From contig JAGGUB010000006.1 in assembly GCA_021158725.1 (NCBI GenBank), positions 1-12,185 on the forward strand: a DNA stretch of 12,185 bases, given 5' to 3'. The notes below the pieces were generated by a model. The model saw nothing but the letters and a program-made list of their open reading frames with translations. It was not told the origin of the DNA and searched no databases. A program made the position numbers and the translations under genes. How positions within the stretch are numbered: position 1 is the stretch's first letter; each line of letters begins with the position of its first letter. Of this stretch, positions 1 to 7,831 are shown piece by piece. This DNA is from Caldifarciminota bacterium. GTDB lineage: Bacteria; Hydrothermota; UBA3073; NMUJ01.

Positions 1-974
1 CCATAATGGCGTTTCATAATATCGGCACCCCATGCACGTTGTGTACCCTCGAGTAATGCAAAAAATAACCCATAGAACATGAACGGTACCAATAACCAGT
101 ATCCATCAAGTGTCGCAAACCCCATAGCTATTAGGAAATATAAGCCGAATGCGGTAATAACTACTGGGTGTTTACCGATACGGTCGCTACACTTACCGAT
201 AGGGTATGCGAACGCAGTGTAGATGATATTAAACAATATATAGAACGCGAGCGTTATGAGGATGGCACGTTCGGCGGTTACCGTAAGTTCTAACCCCTTC
301 GCAAGCTTCAACAAGAAGAACATATAATTTACGTTACCGAATGCAAACAATGTTGTGATTGTCAGGAATGCCTTGAACTCAGGTGACCACGGTAGTCGCT
401 TGAAGCTTATAGGTTCGTGGGTGATATGTTTCTCCCTCACCCATATAAGTGGTATCAAAGCCGTAAACCCTATTATTGCAGCTACAAAGATGACAATCTT
501 ATAGTTTGCAAGCTGTGGCACAGTGCAGTAAAGGTATGTTAGTACGATGATTGATCCAATAATTGCACCCGCTGTGTCAAGTGCACGATGAAGACCGAAC
601 CCACGTCCACGTGCGGTTACACTTTCGGCAATCAATGCATCTCTTGGCGATGTACGTATACCTTTACCGATACGGTCGATGGTCCTGAACGCAACCACTG
701 CACTCCAGGTGGATGCCATCCCCATGAATAGCTTAGCGACAGAGGATAGCCCATATCCGGTGAATACCAACCCTTTCTTACGTGTACGTTCAGCTAACCA
801 GCCCGAAAATAACTTGAAGAACGAAGCTGCCGCTTCACCCAAACCTGCCGCCAACCCAATAGCTAACCCCTTACCACCGAGCGCTTCTATAAAGAACGGT
901 AGTATAGGTAGTATCATTTCGCTTGATACATCGGTGAGCAGGCTCGTCATACCCAACAGCCACACGTTACGCAT
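1..974 (-). CDS. MFS transporter, C-terminus cut off by the window edge
   Basis: Integral membrane transporter of the major facilitator superfamily; about 324 N-terminal residues are present and the reading frame runs open off the left edge (typical family length is about 390-430). The protein starts MRNVWLLGMTSLLTDVSSEM, the usual first helix of a subgroup of bacterial MFS permeases, and keeps the loop 2-3 signature region (WLAERTRKKG) and a conserved DRIGKGIRTSPRDAL stretch near residues 96-110. The ATG at 974 is directly preceded by an in-frame TAG, so it is the first possible start; no convincing Shine-Dalgarno sequence precedes it. It lies 49 bp after phoU on the same strand and may be the last gene of the phosphate operon. 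Substrate unknown: position suggests a phosphate-related solute, but this is only context. Family assignment is secure, substrate is not. Confidence 0.85.
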   Translation of the reverse strand, partial: MRNVWLLGMTSLLTDVSSEMILPILPFFIEALGGKGLAIGLAAGLGEAAASFFKLFSGWLAERTRKKGLVFTGYGLSSVAKLFMGMASTWSAVVAFRTIDRIGKGIRTSPRDALIAESVTARGRGFGLHRALDTAGAIIGSIIVLTYLYCTVPQLANYKIVIFVAAIIGFTALIPLIWVREKHITHEPISFKRLPWSPEFKAFLTITTLFAFGNVNYMFFLLKLAKGLELTVTAERAILITLAFYILFNIIYTAFAYPIGKCSDRIGKHPVVITAFGLYFLIAMGFATLDGYWLLVPFMFYGLFFALLEGTQRAWGADIMKRHY

Positions 975-1023
975 CTATCGTGATAAAAATAAGCTAAGAG
1001 AAACAAATTGCAATATTGGTAGG

Positions 1024-1677
1024 CTAACCCAACCTGTGGTGTTTGATAACTTTACCCTCTGCTGTATATATTGCGTCTTCACAGATATTGGTAGCAAGGT
1101 CGGCTATACGTTCAAGGTTACGCGATATACGCATTAGGTGTAATGCACGTTCAATGGTACTCGGGTCGCTCATCATGTAAGTTATAAGTTCTCTATAAAT
1201 TTGGTCACGTAATGCATCTACCATATCATCATGTTTGCATACTTCTATCGCCAATTCTGTGTCCTCGTTAATAAATGCCAATATACTATTACGCAACATG
1301 AGCATGACTTCTTCTGCCATCCTGGGTAGGTCAATCAATGGTTTAACGGGTGGCTTTTCCATAAGAAACAGGCTACTTTCTGCTATATTTACGGCGAGAT
1401 CACCGATACGTTCAAGGTCGTTGTTCATCTTAAGTATCATCAATATGGTGCGTAGATGTTTGGCTTCTGGTTGATAGAGTGCTATGAGGTTGGTGACCAT
1501 CTCGTCAATCTCTATCTCCGTATCATTGACACGTGGTTCATATATTTCGATCACCTTTATAGCTTTCTCTCTATCCCTGTTTATAAGTGAATCGATACTA
1601 TCCTTGATCATCTTTTCAACCATACCTGCTTGTTCGATGACCTTCTTACTTAACTCATGTATCTTTTCTGTAATCAT
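1024..1677 (-). CDS. phoU: PhoU, phosphate signalling / Pst regulator
   Basis: Cytoplasmic negative regulator linking the Pst transporter to the PhoR sensor kinase; 217 residues from the chosen start, a normal length. It is all helical with the two PhoU repeats, each carrying the metal-cluster type motif: NNDLERIGDLAVNIAE in the first half and SRNLERIADLATNICEDA in the second. An in-frame TTG at 1692 would add five residues, but the ATG at 1677 has AGGAG four bases upstream and is preferred. That Shine-Dalgarno sequence overlaps the pstB stop codon, so the two genes are probably translationally coupled. Its position after pstB is the standard one. In known systems PhoU keeps PhoR in its inhibiting state when phosphate is plentiful; the same is inferred here. 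Confidence 0.95.
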   Translation of the reverse strand: MITEKIHELSKKVIEQAGMVEKMIKDSIDSLINRDREKAIKVIEIYEPRVNDTEIEIDEMVTNLIALYQPEAKHLRTILMILKMNNDLERIGDLAVNIAESSLFLMEKPPVKPLIDLPRMAEEVMLMLRNSILAFINEDTELAIEVCKHDDMVDALRDQIYRELITYMMSDPSTIERALHLMRISRNLERIADLATNICEDAIYTAEGKVIKHHRLG

Positions 1678-1681
1678 AGCT

Positions 1682-1686
1682 CTCCT
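1682..1686 (-). promoter_or_regulatory. Shine-Dalgarno of phoU fused to the pstB stop codon
   Basis: On the minus strand the pstB stop TAG and the ribosome binding site share bases (GGATAGGAGAGCTATG). AGGAG sits four bases before the ATG at 1677 and decides that start over the upstream TTG at 1692, which would fall inside pstB. Confidence 0.75.
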
Positions 1687-2443
1687 ATCCAAACTTACCC
1701 ATCAGATAATTCTCCGTACGCCTATCTTTTGGGTTGGTAAATATCTTTGTGGTTACATCGAACTCAACAATTTCACCCATTAACATAAAGGCTGTATAGT
1801 CAGAAACTCTTGCTGCTTGTTGTAAGTTATGTGTTACGATCACTATGGTATATTTTTCACGTAATTTACGTATCAACTCCTCCAGTTTAGCTGTTGATAT
1901 TGGGTCGAGTGCAGACGCTGGTTCATCCAATAAGATGATTTCAGGTTCAACTGCTAACGCTCTTGCTATACAAAGACGTTGCTGTTGACCACCTGATAAT
2001 TCCAGTGCAGGTTCATGTAATCTATTCTTTATTTCATCCCATAGGTTTGCATCTATCAATGCTTTACGCACCTTCTCGTGTAACAGCTTCCTATCTCTTA
2101 TCCCATGTATCTTTAATCCGTACGCTACATTTTCGAAGATCGATTTAGGGAATGGATTTGGCTTCTGAAACACCATACCTACACGTTTACGTAATTCATA
2201 GACGTTTATGGTATCATGGTAAATATCTTTACCGTCGATTAGAATATGCCCCTCTATCCTTGTGCCCGGTATGAAGTCATTCATACGGTTGATACATCTA
2301 AGTAAGGTTGACTTACCACAACCTGATGGCCCCATTATTGCAGTGACTGCTTGCTCAGGTATGTGCAGGTTTATGTTTTTCAACACGTGATTGTCATCAA
2401 ACCACAAGTTCAGATGTTCTATCACAATTTTTGATCTCACCAT
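1685..2443 (-). CDS. pstB: PstB, phosphate ABC transporter ATPase
   Basis: Cytoplasmic ATPase that powers high-affinity phosphate import through PstC/PstA; 252 residues, full length for the family. All nucleotide-binding motifs are intact: Walker A GPSGCGKST (38-46), Q-loop in FQKPNPFP (Q93), signature LSGGQQQR (149-156), Walker B IILLDEP ending in catalytic E174, and switch histidine H205 in VTHN. The motifs INRMND (51-56) and QKPNPFPKSIFENVAYG are specific to PstB among ABC ATPases. The ATG at 2443 lies inside the end of pstA (7-bp overlap), with AGGG about eight bases upstream, so translation is likely coupled. phoU follows directly. Confidence 0.98.
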   Translation of the reverse strand: MVRSKIVIEHLNLWFDDNHVLKNINLHIPEQAVTAIMGPSGCGKSTLLRCINRMNDFIPGTRIEGHILIDGKDIYHDTINVYELRKRVGMVFQKPNPFPKSIFENVAYGLKIHGIRDRKLLHEKVRKALIDANLWDEIKNRLHEPALELSGGQQQRLCIARALAVEPEIILLDEPASALDPISTAKLEELIRKLREKYTIVIVTHNLQQAARVSDYTAFMLMGEIVEFDVTTKIFTNPKDRRTENYLMGKFG

Positions 2444-3285
2444 CTTTTAGCCCTACGCATATGGTAACGTATGATTATAGCGATCAAGTTGATAGCCAAT
2501 ACTAACATCAATAACACAAATGCCGTACCGTATGCAATAGGTACATGGTATTGAGGGTACATGCCTTCGGTCATCAGTCCATATATGTGAACTGGTAACG
2601 CCATAACTTCGTCAAATAAGGACCGTGGTAACCTTCTCGTATAAAACGTGGCAGCTGTAAATAGTATAGGTGCAGTCTCACCTGCAGCACGTCCAATCCC
2701 CAGTATAGCACTCGTAAGTATTCCAGGTATTGCAACCGGCAAAACCGTCCCACGTATAGTTTGCCACTTTGTAGCCCCTAACGCATAGGAAGCGTATCTG
2801 AACTCATGAGGTACTGCACGGATTGCCTCCTCTGTAGCCCTTATAATCACTGGTAATATCAATATACCGAGTGTGAGCCCACCTGACAGTAAGGATACAC
2901 CGAACCCAAACAATTTCACAAATACTGATAGACCGAAAAGTCCAAACACCACCGACGGTGTACCAGCCAGTGCATTATTTGCTCCACGTATGATACGTAG
3001 CAGTAGCCTATTTTCTGCGTATTCACATAGATAGATGGCTGCAAATACACCCAACGGTAATGCAAAGCATATGGCTATCATAGCTAATAGAAGTGTCCCT
3101 ATAATAGCGGGGAATATGCCGCCCTCGGTCATACCCTTACGTGGAAACCCTGTGATAAATTCTATGGATAGTACCTTCATTCCGTTAAGCATTATCACTA
3201 CAATGATAGTAAATAGGAATACAATACCTATCAGCACAGCTATATGAAATATTATGAACCACACCTTCTGTCGTAACAGCTTCAT
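2437..3285 (-). CDS. pstA: PstA, phosphate ABC transporter permease
   Basis: Inner-membrane permease subunit that forms the phosphate channel with PstC. It is 282 residues from the ATG at 3285, which overlaps the pstC stop as ATGA; this is preferred over a TTG at 3306 or GTG at 3303 that would lie within pstC and have no better ribosome binding site. A first membrane segment spans about residues 9-33, followed by the ABC permease domain with further helices. The EAA-loop that docks on PstB is clear: EEAIRAVPHEFRYASYALG (152-170), then TKWQTIRGTVLPVAIPGI. The family motif GRAAGETAP is at 198-206. The C-terminus overlaps the start of pstB by 7 bp. Confidence 0.97.
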   Translation of the reverse strand: MKLLRQKVWFIIFHIAVLIGIVFLFTIIVVIMLNGMKVLSIEFITGFPRKGMTEGGIFPAIIGTLLLAMIAICFALPLGVFAAIYLCEYAENRLLLRIIRGANNALAGTPSVVFGLFGLSVFVKLFGFGVSLLSGGLTLGILILPVIIRATEEAIRAVPHEFRYASYALGATKWQTIRGTVLPVAIPGILTSAILGIGRAAGETAPILFTAATFYTRRLPRSLFDEVMALPVHIYGLMTEGMYPQYHVPIAYGTAFVLLMLVLAINLIAIIIRYHMRRAKRW

Positions 3286-4136
3286 GAGTGACGATGTACC
3301 CACCAATCTACCACGAGATTAGCAGCTAATGTGATCACAAACAACACTACACCGATGCCAAACAATGCATGATAATGTAGGCTACCGAAAGTGGTTTCAC
3401 CCATTTCAGCTGCTATAGTGGCTGTCATAGTACGTACTGGCTGGAATATTGACCGCGGTATTACTGGTGCACCACCTGCTACCATTAACACAGTCATTGT
3501 CTCCCCTATTATACGGCCGAACCCGAGTATTACAGCTGCTACTATACCTCGAGCGGCGGCTGGCAAAACAATACTGCGGATGGTGTCCCATTTCAATGCA
3601 CCTAATGCATACGATGCCATACGTAGTTCATGCGGTACAGCGGTTATCGCATCTTCTGCAATCGTCGCTATTGTAGGGATTGCCATAATGCTCAGCATTA
3701 GAGATGCTGTGAAGCAATTCAATCCAACTGGTATATCGAATACACGTTGTATAAGGGGGGCTAAGAACACCATACCAAAGAATCCATAGATTACAGATGG
3801 TATAGCTGCAAGTAGCTCAATGATTGGTTTAAGTAGCTCCTTGATCCCTGGTGGTGCAAGCTCTGCAATGTATATCGCTGTACCTATACTGATTGGGACG
3901 GCTAACAGTAGTGCAACAACTGTCACACATATCGACCCCAATATGAGTGGCAGTATACCGAATTCTGGCGGCTCAGAGGTTGGATACCAATATTTACCGA
4001 TGATAAATTTTATAACCCCAACATGTCTAAATATTGGCAGACCCTCGTTGAATAACATGAAACATATACCGAATATGAAAACAATCGACAGCGATGCAGC
4101 TATCAACAGCAGATATTTGATGAGCCGTTCTTTCAT
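3282..4136 (-). CDS. pstC: PstC, phosphate ABC transporter permease
   Basis: Second inner-membrane permease of the phosphate importer, 284 residues. A membrane helix at about 7-29 is followed by the PstC-typical segment PEFGILPLILGS (58-69), the permease core and an EAA-loop (EDAITAVPHELRMASYALG, 161-179) with KWDTIRSIVLPAAARGI after it; GRIIGETM lies at 207-214. It partners PstA, with which it shares the EAA spacing. The ATG at 4136 has only a weak Shine-Dalgarno candidate (GGG directly before it) and starts 49 bp after the pstS stop, a larger gap than any other in pstSCAB-phoU. Poor initiation here would give less permease than binding protein, the usual stoichiometry, but that is inference. 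I see no clear hairpin in the gap. Confidence 0.97.
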   Translation of the reverse strand: MKERLIKYLLLIAASLSIVFIFGICFMLFNEGLPIFRHVGVIKFIIGKYWYPTSEPPEFGILPLILGSICVTVVALLLAVPISIGTAIYIAELAPPGIKELLKPIIELLAAIPSVIYGFFGMVFLAPLIQRVFDIPVGLNCFTASLMLSIMAIPTIATIAEDAITAVPHELRMASYALGALKWDTIRSIVLPAAARGIVAAVILGFGRIIGETMTVLMVAGGAPVIPRSIFQPVRTMTATIAAEMGETTFGSLHYHALFGIGVVLFVITLAANLVVDWWVHRHS

Positions 4137-4185
4137 CCCATTAAGTATACGTTTAGTGAGGCATAGGTATCCAACCGTAATCGCT

Positions 4186-5010
4186 TTACTTTGGTAACCT
4201 TACAGGTACGAAACCGAGTTCCTTAATAAGGTTTTGCCCCTCATCACTGAGGATAAACTGTATGAACTCTTTTGCTAACCCTTTTGGTTCGCCGTTCGTA
4301 TACATGTAGAGTGGACGCACTATTTTATATTTACCTGATATCACATTCTCTGGTGTGGGTGAAACACCATCTACCTTAAGTGGTTTCACCTCAGGTGATA
4401 AGAAGCCCAACCCCACATAACCGATTGCATCAGGTGTTTTAGCTACGGTTACTGCAACTGCTTTGTTGGATGCCAACCTTATAGCGTCTGGACGCACATT
4501 TTCACCCTCAAGTACAAGCTTTTTGAAGACTTCAAACGTACCGGATGCTACATCACGTGATATCACAACTATTGGTCTGTTCGTACCACCGAGTTCACTC
4601 CATCGTGATATTCCACCTGTATAGATGGCTTTCAGCTGGTCGAGTGATATCTCATCGATGGGATTCTCCGGATGTACTATTATGGCTATACCGTCATTGG
4701 CGATAATCGTTGGTACAGGATTGACACCGCGTTCACGTGCAAGCTTTAACTCTTCATCTTTCATAGGACGTGATGCATTCGCTATGTCGACCACACCATC
4801 TATGAGTGCAGCAATACCGACACCTGAGCCACCACCACGTACGGATATGTTAACATCGGGATGTAGCTCCATAAATTCTTCTGCTACACGTTGTGCGATT
4901 GGTAACACCGTAGTTGAACCCGCCAATGTGAGTGTCTTCTCCTCCACTGCAAGTAGTGAGGCACCAACAAACAAACTAATGGCAGTCAAATAGGTTCTTA
5001 TGTGTAACAT
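4186..5010 (-). CDS. pstS: PstS, periplasmic phosphate-binding protein
   Basis: Captures phosphate in the periplasm and delivers it to PstC/PstA; 274 residues. The N-terminus is a Sec signal peptide (MLHIRTYLTAISLFVGASLLA, cleavage probably after about residue 21) without a lipobox cysteine, so the mature protein should be soluble, as in diderms. Phosphate ligand motifs are all in place: AGSTT (30-34), RGGGSGVGI (58-66), NASRPM (78-83), and SRDVASGTF (151-159). The NDGIAIIVHPENP segment is also PstS-typical. Initiation signals are strong: AGGAGG four bases before the ATG. That site overlaps the stop codon of the porin gene, 8 bp upstream, which ties pstS firmly to the porin transcript. Confidence 0.97.
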   Translation of the reverse strand: MLHIRTYLTAISLFVGASLLAVEEKTLTLAGSTTVLPIAQRVAEEFMELHPDVNISVRGGGSGVGIAALIDGVVDIANASRPMKDEELKLARERGVNPVPTIIANDGIAIIVHPENPIDEISLDQLKAIYTGGISRWSELGGTNRPIVVISRDVASGTFEVFKKLVLEGENVRPDAIRLASNKAVAVTVAKTPDAIGYVGLGFLSPEVKPLKVDGVSPTPENVISGKYKIVRPLYMYTNGEPKGLAKEFIQFILSDEGQNLIKELGFVPVRLPK

Positions 5011-5014
5011 CTTA

Positions 5015-5020
5015 CCTCCT
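5015..5020 (-). promoter_or_regulatory. Strong Shine-Dalgarno of pstS overlapping the porin stop
   Basis: AGGAGG four bases before the pstS ATG shares its first two bases with the TAG stop of the porin gene. The porin gene and ferredoxin gene have nearly the same strong site, while pstC, phoR, phoB and the TPR gene do not. Confidence 0.75.
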
Positions 5021-6020
5021 ATCTGCTAATTTTTGTACTAATTATCCATCTTAGTTGCAACATAACCCTATCTTCTGGTTTATTTGCATTCTCAAATTCT
5101 GTATGTTCCCAATTAACCTGCAACATAAGTGTAGGTTTACCTTTATGAGGTGGCAACATATGCCAATTGGATCCCACAATGATGCGTGAATGTGCATCAT
5201 TGGATTGGTGAATATCTTCATCCCACTTATCGTATCGTGCAACAAGTTCAACCATCCTACCTATGGTTTCACGTAAGTTGAAGATAGATACAACCATATA
5301 GCCTTCGCTTGTGGAACCACCAGATTTGCGTAGATATTCAACCCATAGGTTGAACGGCCTACGTATCAGCTGTACCATACCCGCGTATAGTAAACGGTTC
5401 TCGTACTTGCCGATACCAGCTTTTTCGTAAAACAACGATCCGCCTATCGTTATACCAGGTATGGGTATAACACGTACATTAGCAACGTATGCGGGGTGAA
5501 TGTTCACCTTGTCACCGGTTTTTTTGTAACCCTCACCATTGAGTATTGAGAGTGCATATTCACCATAGCCACGAGGTAGATAGCCAAATATTGCTATCCC
5601 ATAATCTGCGGATGCAATAAGCTTCTCTTTTTCCTCTAATACCTTTGTTATCGTTGGGTATGTCCAATCGTATGTTTTACCGAAGTAGGTTTTTATCAAC
5701 CCAAATGTTAGCTTGGCAGATGGTATCGCTATGGGACGCTCAATATCTATGTATCCGTATTTGAGCTTAATGCCAGCACCGTATTTGTAATCATCAGATG
5801 AGAAGAAGTCGAGTGTGAACCTTGCCTTTATCTTATCTGTGAATTTATGCTTAATCGATAGATAGCCACGCTTAATAGCGGATGCATTCTCTTTTATGCT
5901 ATCACCTATCATCGTGAGTGTGTGGCGATTCCATACATGTAGACTAAGCTTGGTCGACTCACCGTATGCGAAAGATGTTAATAAACATGTGCCACACAAC
6001 ACTGTAACAAGCTGTTTCAT
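5019..6020 (-). CDS. Outer-membrane porin, OprO/OprP-like, first gene of the pst operon
   Basis: Probable outer-membrane beta-barrel channel, 333 residues, shorter than Pseudomonas OprP (about 440). A signal peptide (MKQLVTVLCGTCLLTSFAYG) with cleavage near residue 20 is followed by alternating polar/aromatic strands, such as KIKARFTLDFFSS and GAGIKLKYGYIDIE, and by GIAIFGYLPRGYGEYALSIL with the following N-G-E-G-Y turn, as seen in the phosphate-selective porin O/P family. The last strand is near RVMLQLRWIIS, but the protein then ends in TKISR rather than the usual terminal aromatic residue. AGGAGG precedes the ATG and four Pho-box-like repeats lie upstream. Being 8 bp before pstS, it probably supplies phosphate or phosphate-containing anions across the outer membrane. 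Barrel assignment is good; family is likely; phosphate selectivity is inferred from context. Confidence 0.75.
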   Translation of the reverse strand: MKQLVTVLCGTCLLTSFAYGESTKLSLHVWNRHTLTMIGDSIKENASAIKRGYLSIKHKFTDKIKARFTLDFFSSDDYKYGAGIKLKYGYIDIERPIAIPSAKLTFGLIKTYFGKTYDWTYPTITKVLEEKEKLIASADYGIAIFGYLPRGYGEYALSILNGEGYKKTGDKVNIHPAYVANVRVIPIPGITIGGSLFYEKAGIGKYENRLLYAGMVQLIRRPFNLWVEYLRKSGGSTSEGYMVVSIFNLRETIGRMVELVARYDKWDEDIHQSNDAHSRIIVGSNWHMLPPHKGKPTLMLQVNWEHTEFENANKPEDRVMLQLRWIISTKISR

Positions 6021-6055
6021 CCTACCTCCTTGTGGTTAAGGTTGTTCATGTTACC

Positions 6056-6061
6056 AAAATA
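6056..6061 (-). promoter_or_regulatory. Candidate -10 box of the porin-pst promoter
   Basis: TATTTT lies 8 bp downstream of the last Pho-box element and about 35 bp before the porin start codon. Activator sites in place of a -35 box with a -10 box 8-10 bp downstream is the layout of PhoB-activated promoters. No consensus -35 box is visible. Confidence 0.5.
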
Positions 6062-6069
6062 CCGTGGTA

Positions 6070-6109
6070 GGTTAAACGTGTATAAAGGTTATGTTAAGGA
6101 TAGGTTAAG
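6070..6109 (-). promoter_or_regulatory. Pho box: four 7-bp direct repeats with 11-bp period
   Basis: On the minus strand, 7-bp elements start at 6109 (CTTAACC), 6098 (CTTAACA), 6087 (CTTTATA) and 6076 (TTTAACC), each exactly 11 bp after the last, separated by 4-bp spacers. PhoB/PhoP dimers bind pairs of 7-bp elements spaced 11 bp apart, so this fits two dimers. The word differs from the E. coli CTGTCAT and resembles the Bacillus TTAACA type. The first element contains the TAA stop of phoR. Another CTTAACC lies at 6034-6040, out of phase. Confidence 0.75.
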
Positions 6110-7817
6110 ATGTGGGTAGGTAGACAGTGAATGTACTACCTTTACCTGGTGTACTCTTCACATCTATCTTACCATTATGTAATAGCACTATATGTTTTAC
6201 GATAGATAGACCTAACCCCGTACCACCATGACGCTTTGAGCGTGACTTATCAACTACATAGAAACGCTCAAATATGCGATTGATATGTTCAGCTGGTATA
6301 CCGATACCGGTATCCTTAACAGTTAGTTTGACGAAATTATCATTGTGGGATATTTCCAATACAACTTTACCTTCATCGGTGTATTTAATGGCATTGTCTA
6401 TCAGATTGATGATGAGCTGTTCCAACAGGGATGGATCAGCTTCTATCTCAGGTATCGGTTCATGGAGTTTCATCTCTATGGTCAATCCCTTACGCTGTGC
6501 ATTGGGGGTGAATATTTTAATCACATCACTTGCAATATCGGGTAGGTAGATCTTCTGTTTATCGAGTTGTATGGTTTTATCTTCCAACTTAGCCAATGTC
6601 AACAAGTCCGCCACTATATTTATCATCCTATCTGTATGACGCTTGATGATTTGTAAATAATGTTGTATCTGAGTATCGTTTGTCATCTCTTCGATTGTTT
6701 CAACAAACCCCTTTATTGCGGTCAATGGTGTACGTAATTCATGTGATACGTTGACTACAAAGTCGCGCTTCATGCGTTCTAACTGCTTCATCTCGGTGAT
6801 ATCGTGGAAAACCACTATAATATCATGGGTTGGCGTCATGGTGGCACTACATAGGTAGGTTTTATCATTGATCACAACTTCTGAATGTGTTGGCTGTTTG
6901 CTTTGTAACAGTTGTTCTATTAACTTCATAAAATCGGGGTACCTCAACACCTGCCAATAGAATTTACCGACAGCAGTATTTCCTACGATATTTTTTAAAC
7001 TGTTATTCACTAAGATAATCGTACCGGTTTGTCTCATCACTAACAATCCTTCATGCAGATTGGCTATTATAGTGTGGAGTTTTTCGCGCTCAACCGTTAT
7101 CTCATGAAACATCCTCTCCATCTCAGTTGCCATATGGTTGAATGCATTTGCGAGTCTACCTATTTCATCCTTTGAGCTGCTGTGAATACGTGCACTCAGG
7201 TTGCCACTCGACATTTCATGCACAACGTTTAACATCTCTCTGATAGGTGCGGATACCCTCTTTGTGAAGTATGTGGTGATAATTACCATGATTAGTAGCA
7301 TAATGATCGAGTATCGTAAAATTTTGGATCTTAACCTACCCAGCAGATAGTCTATCCTATGTAATGACATGCTGGTACGTAACACTCCCAGTAAGTGTCC
7401 ATCTTTCACTATTGGTATAGCTACATAAAGCATATGTTGTTTAAGTGTCGTACTATACCGTATGCTAGTACCTATCCTACCAGCATATGCAGCCATAATT
7501 TCAGGGCGATTGCGATGATTTTCCATCATGCGTGGATCTTTCTCCGAATCCCCTAATACAACGCCTGCTGTATCCACAACCGTTATCCTGATGTTTGCGA
7601 GCTCTCCCATGCTATCGACGAACGAGTCTATCCTATCTATATCATGTTCATGTAACATTGATGTGACTGTGGGTGCGAGAATATTTGCTTTCTCGGTAAG
7701 TGTTGAGGTCAATGTATCGATATAGTGATGTCGTATTTCAGTAAAACTCACAAATAGTATTAGTGTCACAGTAATTGTAATGATGATGAAGTGTTCCACT
7801 AATAGCTTGCGGAACAT
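6105..7817 (-). CDS. phoR: PhoR, phosphate-responsive sensor histidine kinase
   Basis: Inner-membrane sensor kinase that phosphorylates the adjacent PhoB; 570 residues. Order: membrane helix at about 10-26; extracytoplasmic sensor of about 140 residues (27-167) including the PhoR-type stretch NHRNRPEIMAAYAGRIGTS and a segment around MLYVAIPIV; second helix about 168-186; HAMP about 187-240; PAS about 245-340; phospho-acceptor H359 in SHELRTPLTAIKG; N-box NLIDNAIKYT (N475); G1 DTGIGIP (502-508); G2 GGTGLGLSIVK (531-541). All catalytic boxes are intact. The large sensor loop is as in Bacillus-type PhoR, unlike E. coli PhoR, which has almost none. It starts 14 bp after phoB with a weak ribosome binding site, so coupling is likely. 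Its stop codon lies in the Pho box of the next gene. Confidence 0.93.
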   Translation of the reverse strand: MFRKLLVEHFIIITITVTLILFVSFTEIRHHYIDTLTSTLTEKANILAPTVTSMLHEHDIDRIDSFVDSMGELANIRITVVDTAGVVLGDSEKDPRMMENHRNRPEIMAAYAGRIGTSIRYSTTLKQHMLYVAIPIVKDGHLLGVLRTSMSLHRIDYLLGRLRSKILRYSIIMLLIMVIITTYFTKRVSAPIREMLNVVHEMSSGNLSARIHSSSKDEIGRLANAFNHMATEMERMFHEITVEREKLHTIIANLHEGLLVMRQTGTIILVNNSLKNIVGNTAVGKFYWQVLRYPDFMKLIEQLLQSKQPTHSEVVINDKTYLCSATMTPTHDIIVVFHDITEMKQLERMKRDFVVNVSHELRTPLTAIKGFVETIEEMTNDTQIQHYLQIIKRHTDRMINIVADLLTLAKLEDKTIQLDKQKIYLPDIASDVIKIFTPNAQRKGLTIEMKLHEPIPEIEADPSLLEQLIINLIDNAIKYTDEGKVVLEISHNDNFVKLTVKDTGIGIPAEHINRIFERFYVVDKSRSKRHGGTGLGLSIVKHIVLLHNGKIDVKSTPGKGSTFTVYLPTS

Positions 7818-7831
7818 TAACTATCACATGG

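Noticed and set aside
986..1013. Promoter for the MFS gene (TTGCAA, 16-bp spacer, TATTTT)
   Set aside because: Both hexamers are poor matches and such words are common in AT-rich gaps; kept only as an alternative in the MFS finding.
679..1137. Plus-strand 152-codon open frame across the MFS start and phoU end
   Set aside because: It is the antisense of two well-supported minus-strand genes, has no recognisable domain and no ribosome binding site.
1678..1692. TTG start for phoU at 1692
   Set aside because: It lies inside pstB and is weaker than the ATG at 1677, which has AGGAG at proper spacing.
3286..3306. TTG or GTG start of pstA at 3306 or 3303
   Set aside because: The ATG at 3285 gives the common ATGA overlap with pstC and a normal N-terminus.
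3391..4197. Several plus-strand frames over pstC (up to 132 codons)
   Set aside because: Antisense shadows of a conserved permease gene with low-complexity translations.
6034..6040. Fifth CTTAACC near the porin start as part of the Pho box
   Set aside because: It is 36 bp from the last unit start, out of the 11-bp phase, and lies downstream of the -10 box; a chance copy or downstream half-site cannot be told apart.
7330..7336. CTTAACC on the plus strand within phoR
   Set aside because: Single copy inside coding sequence without 11-bp partners.
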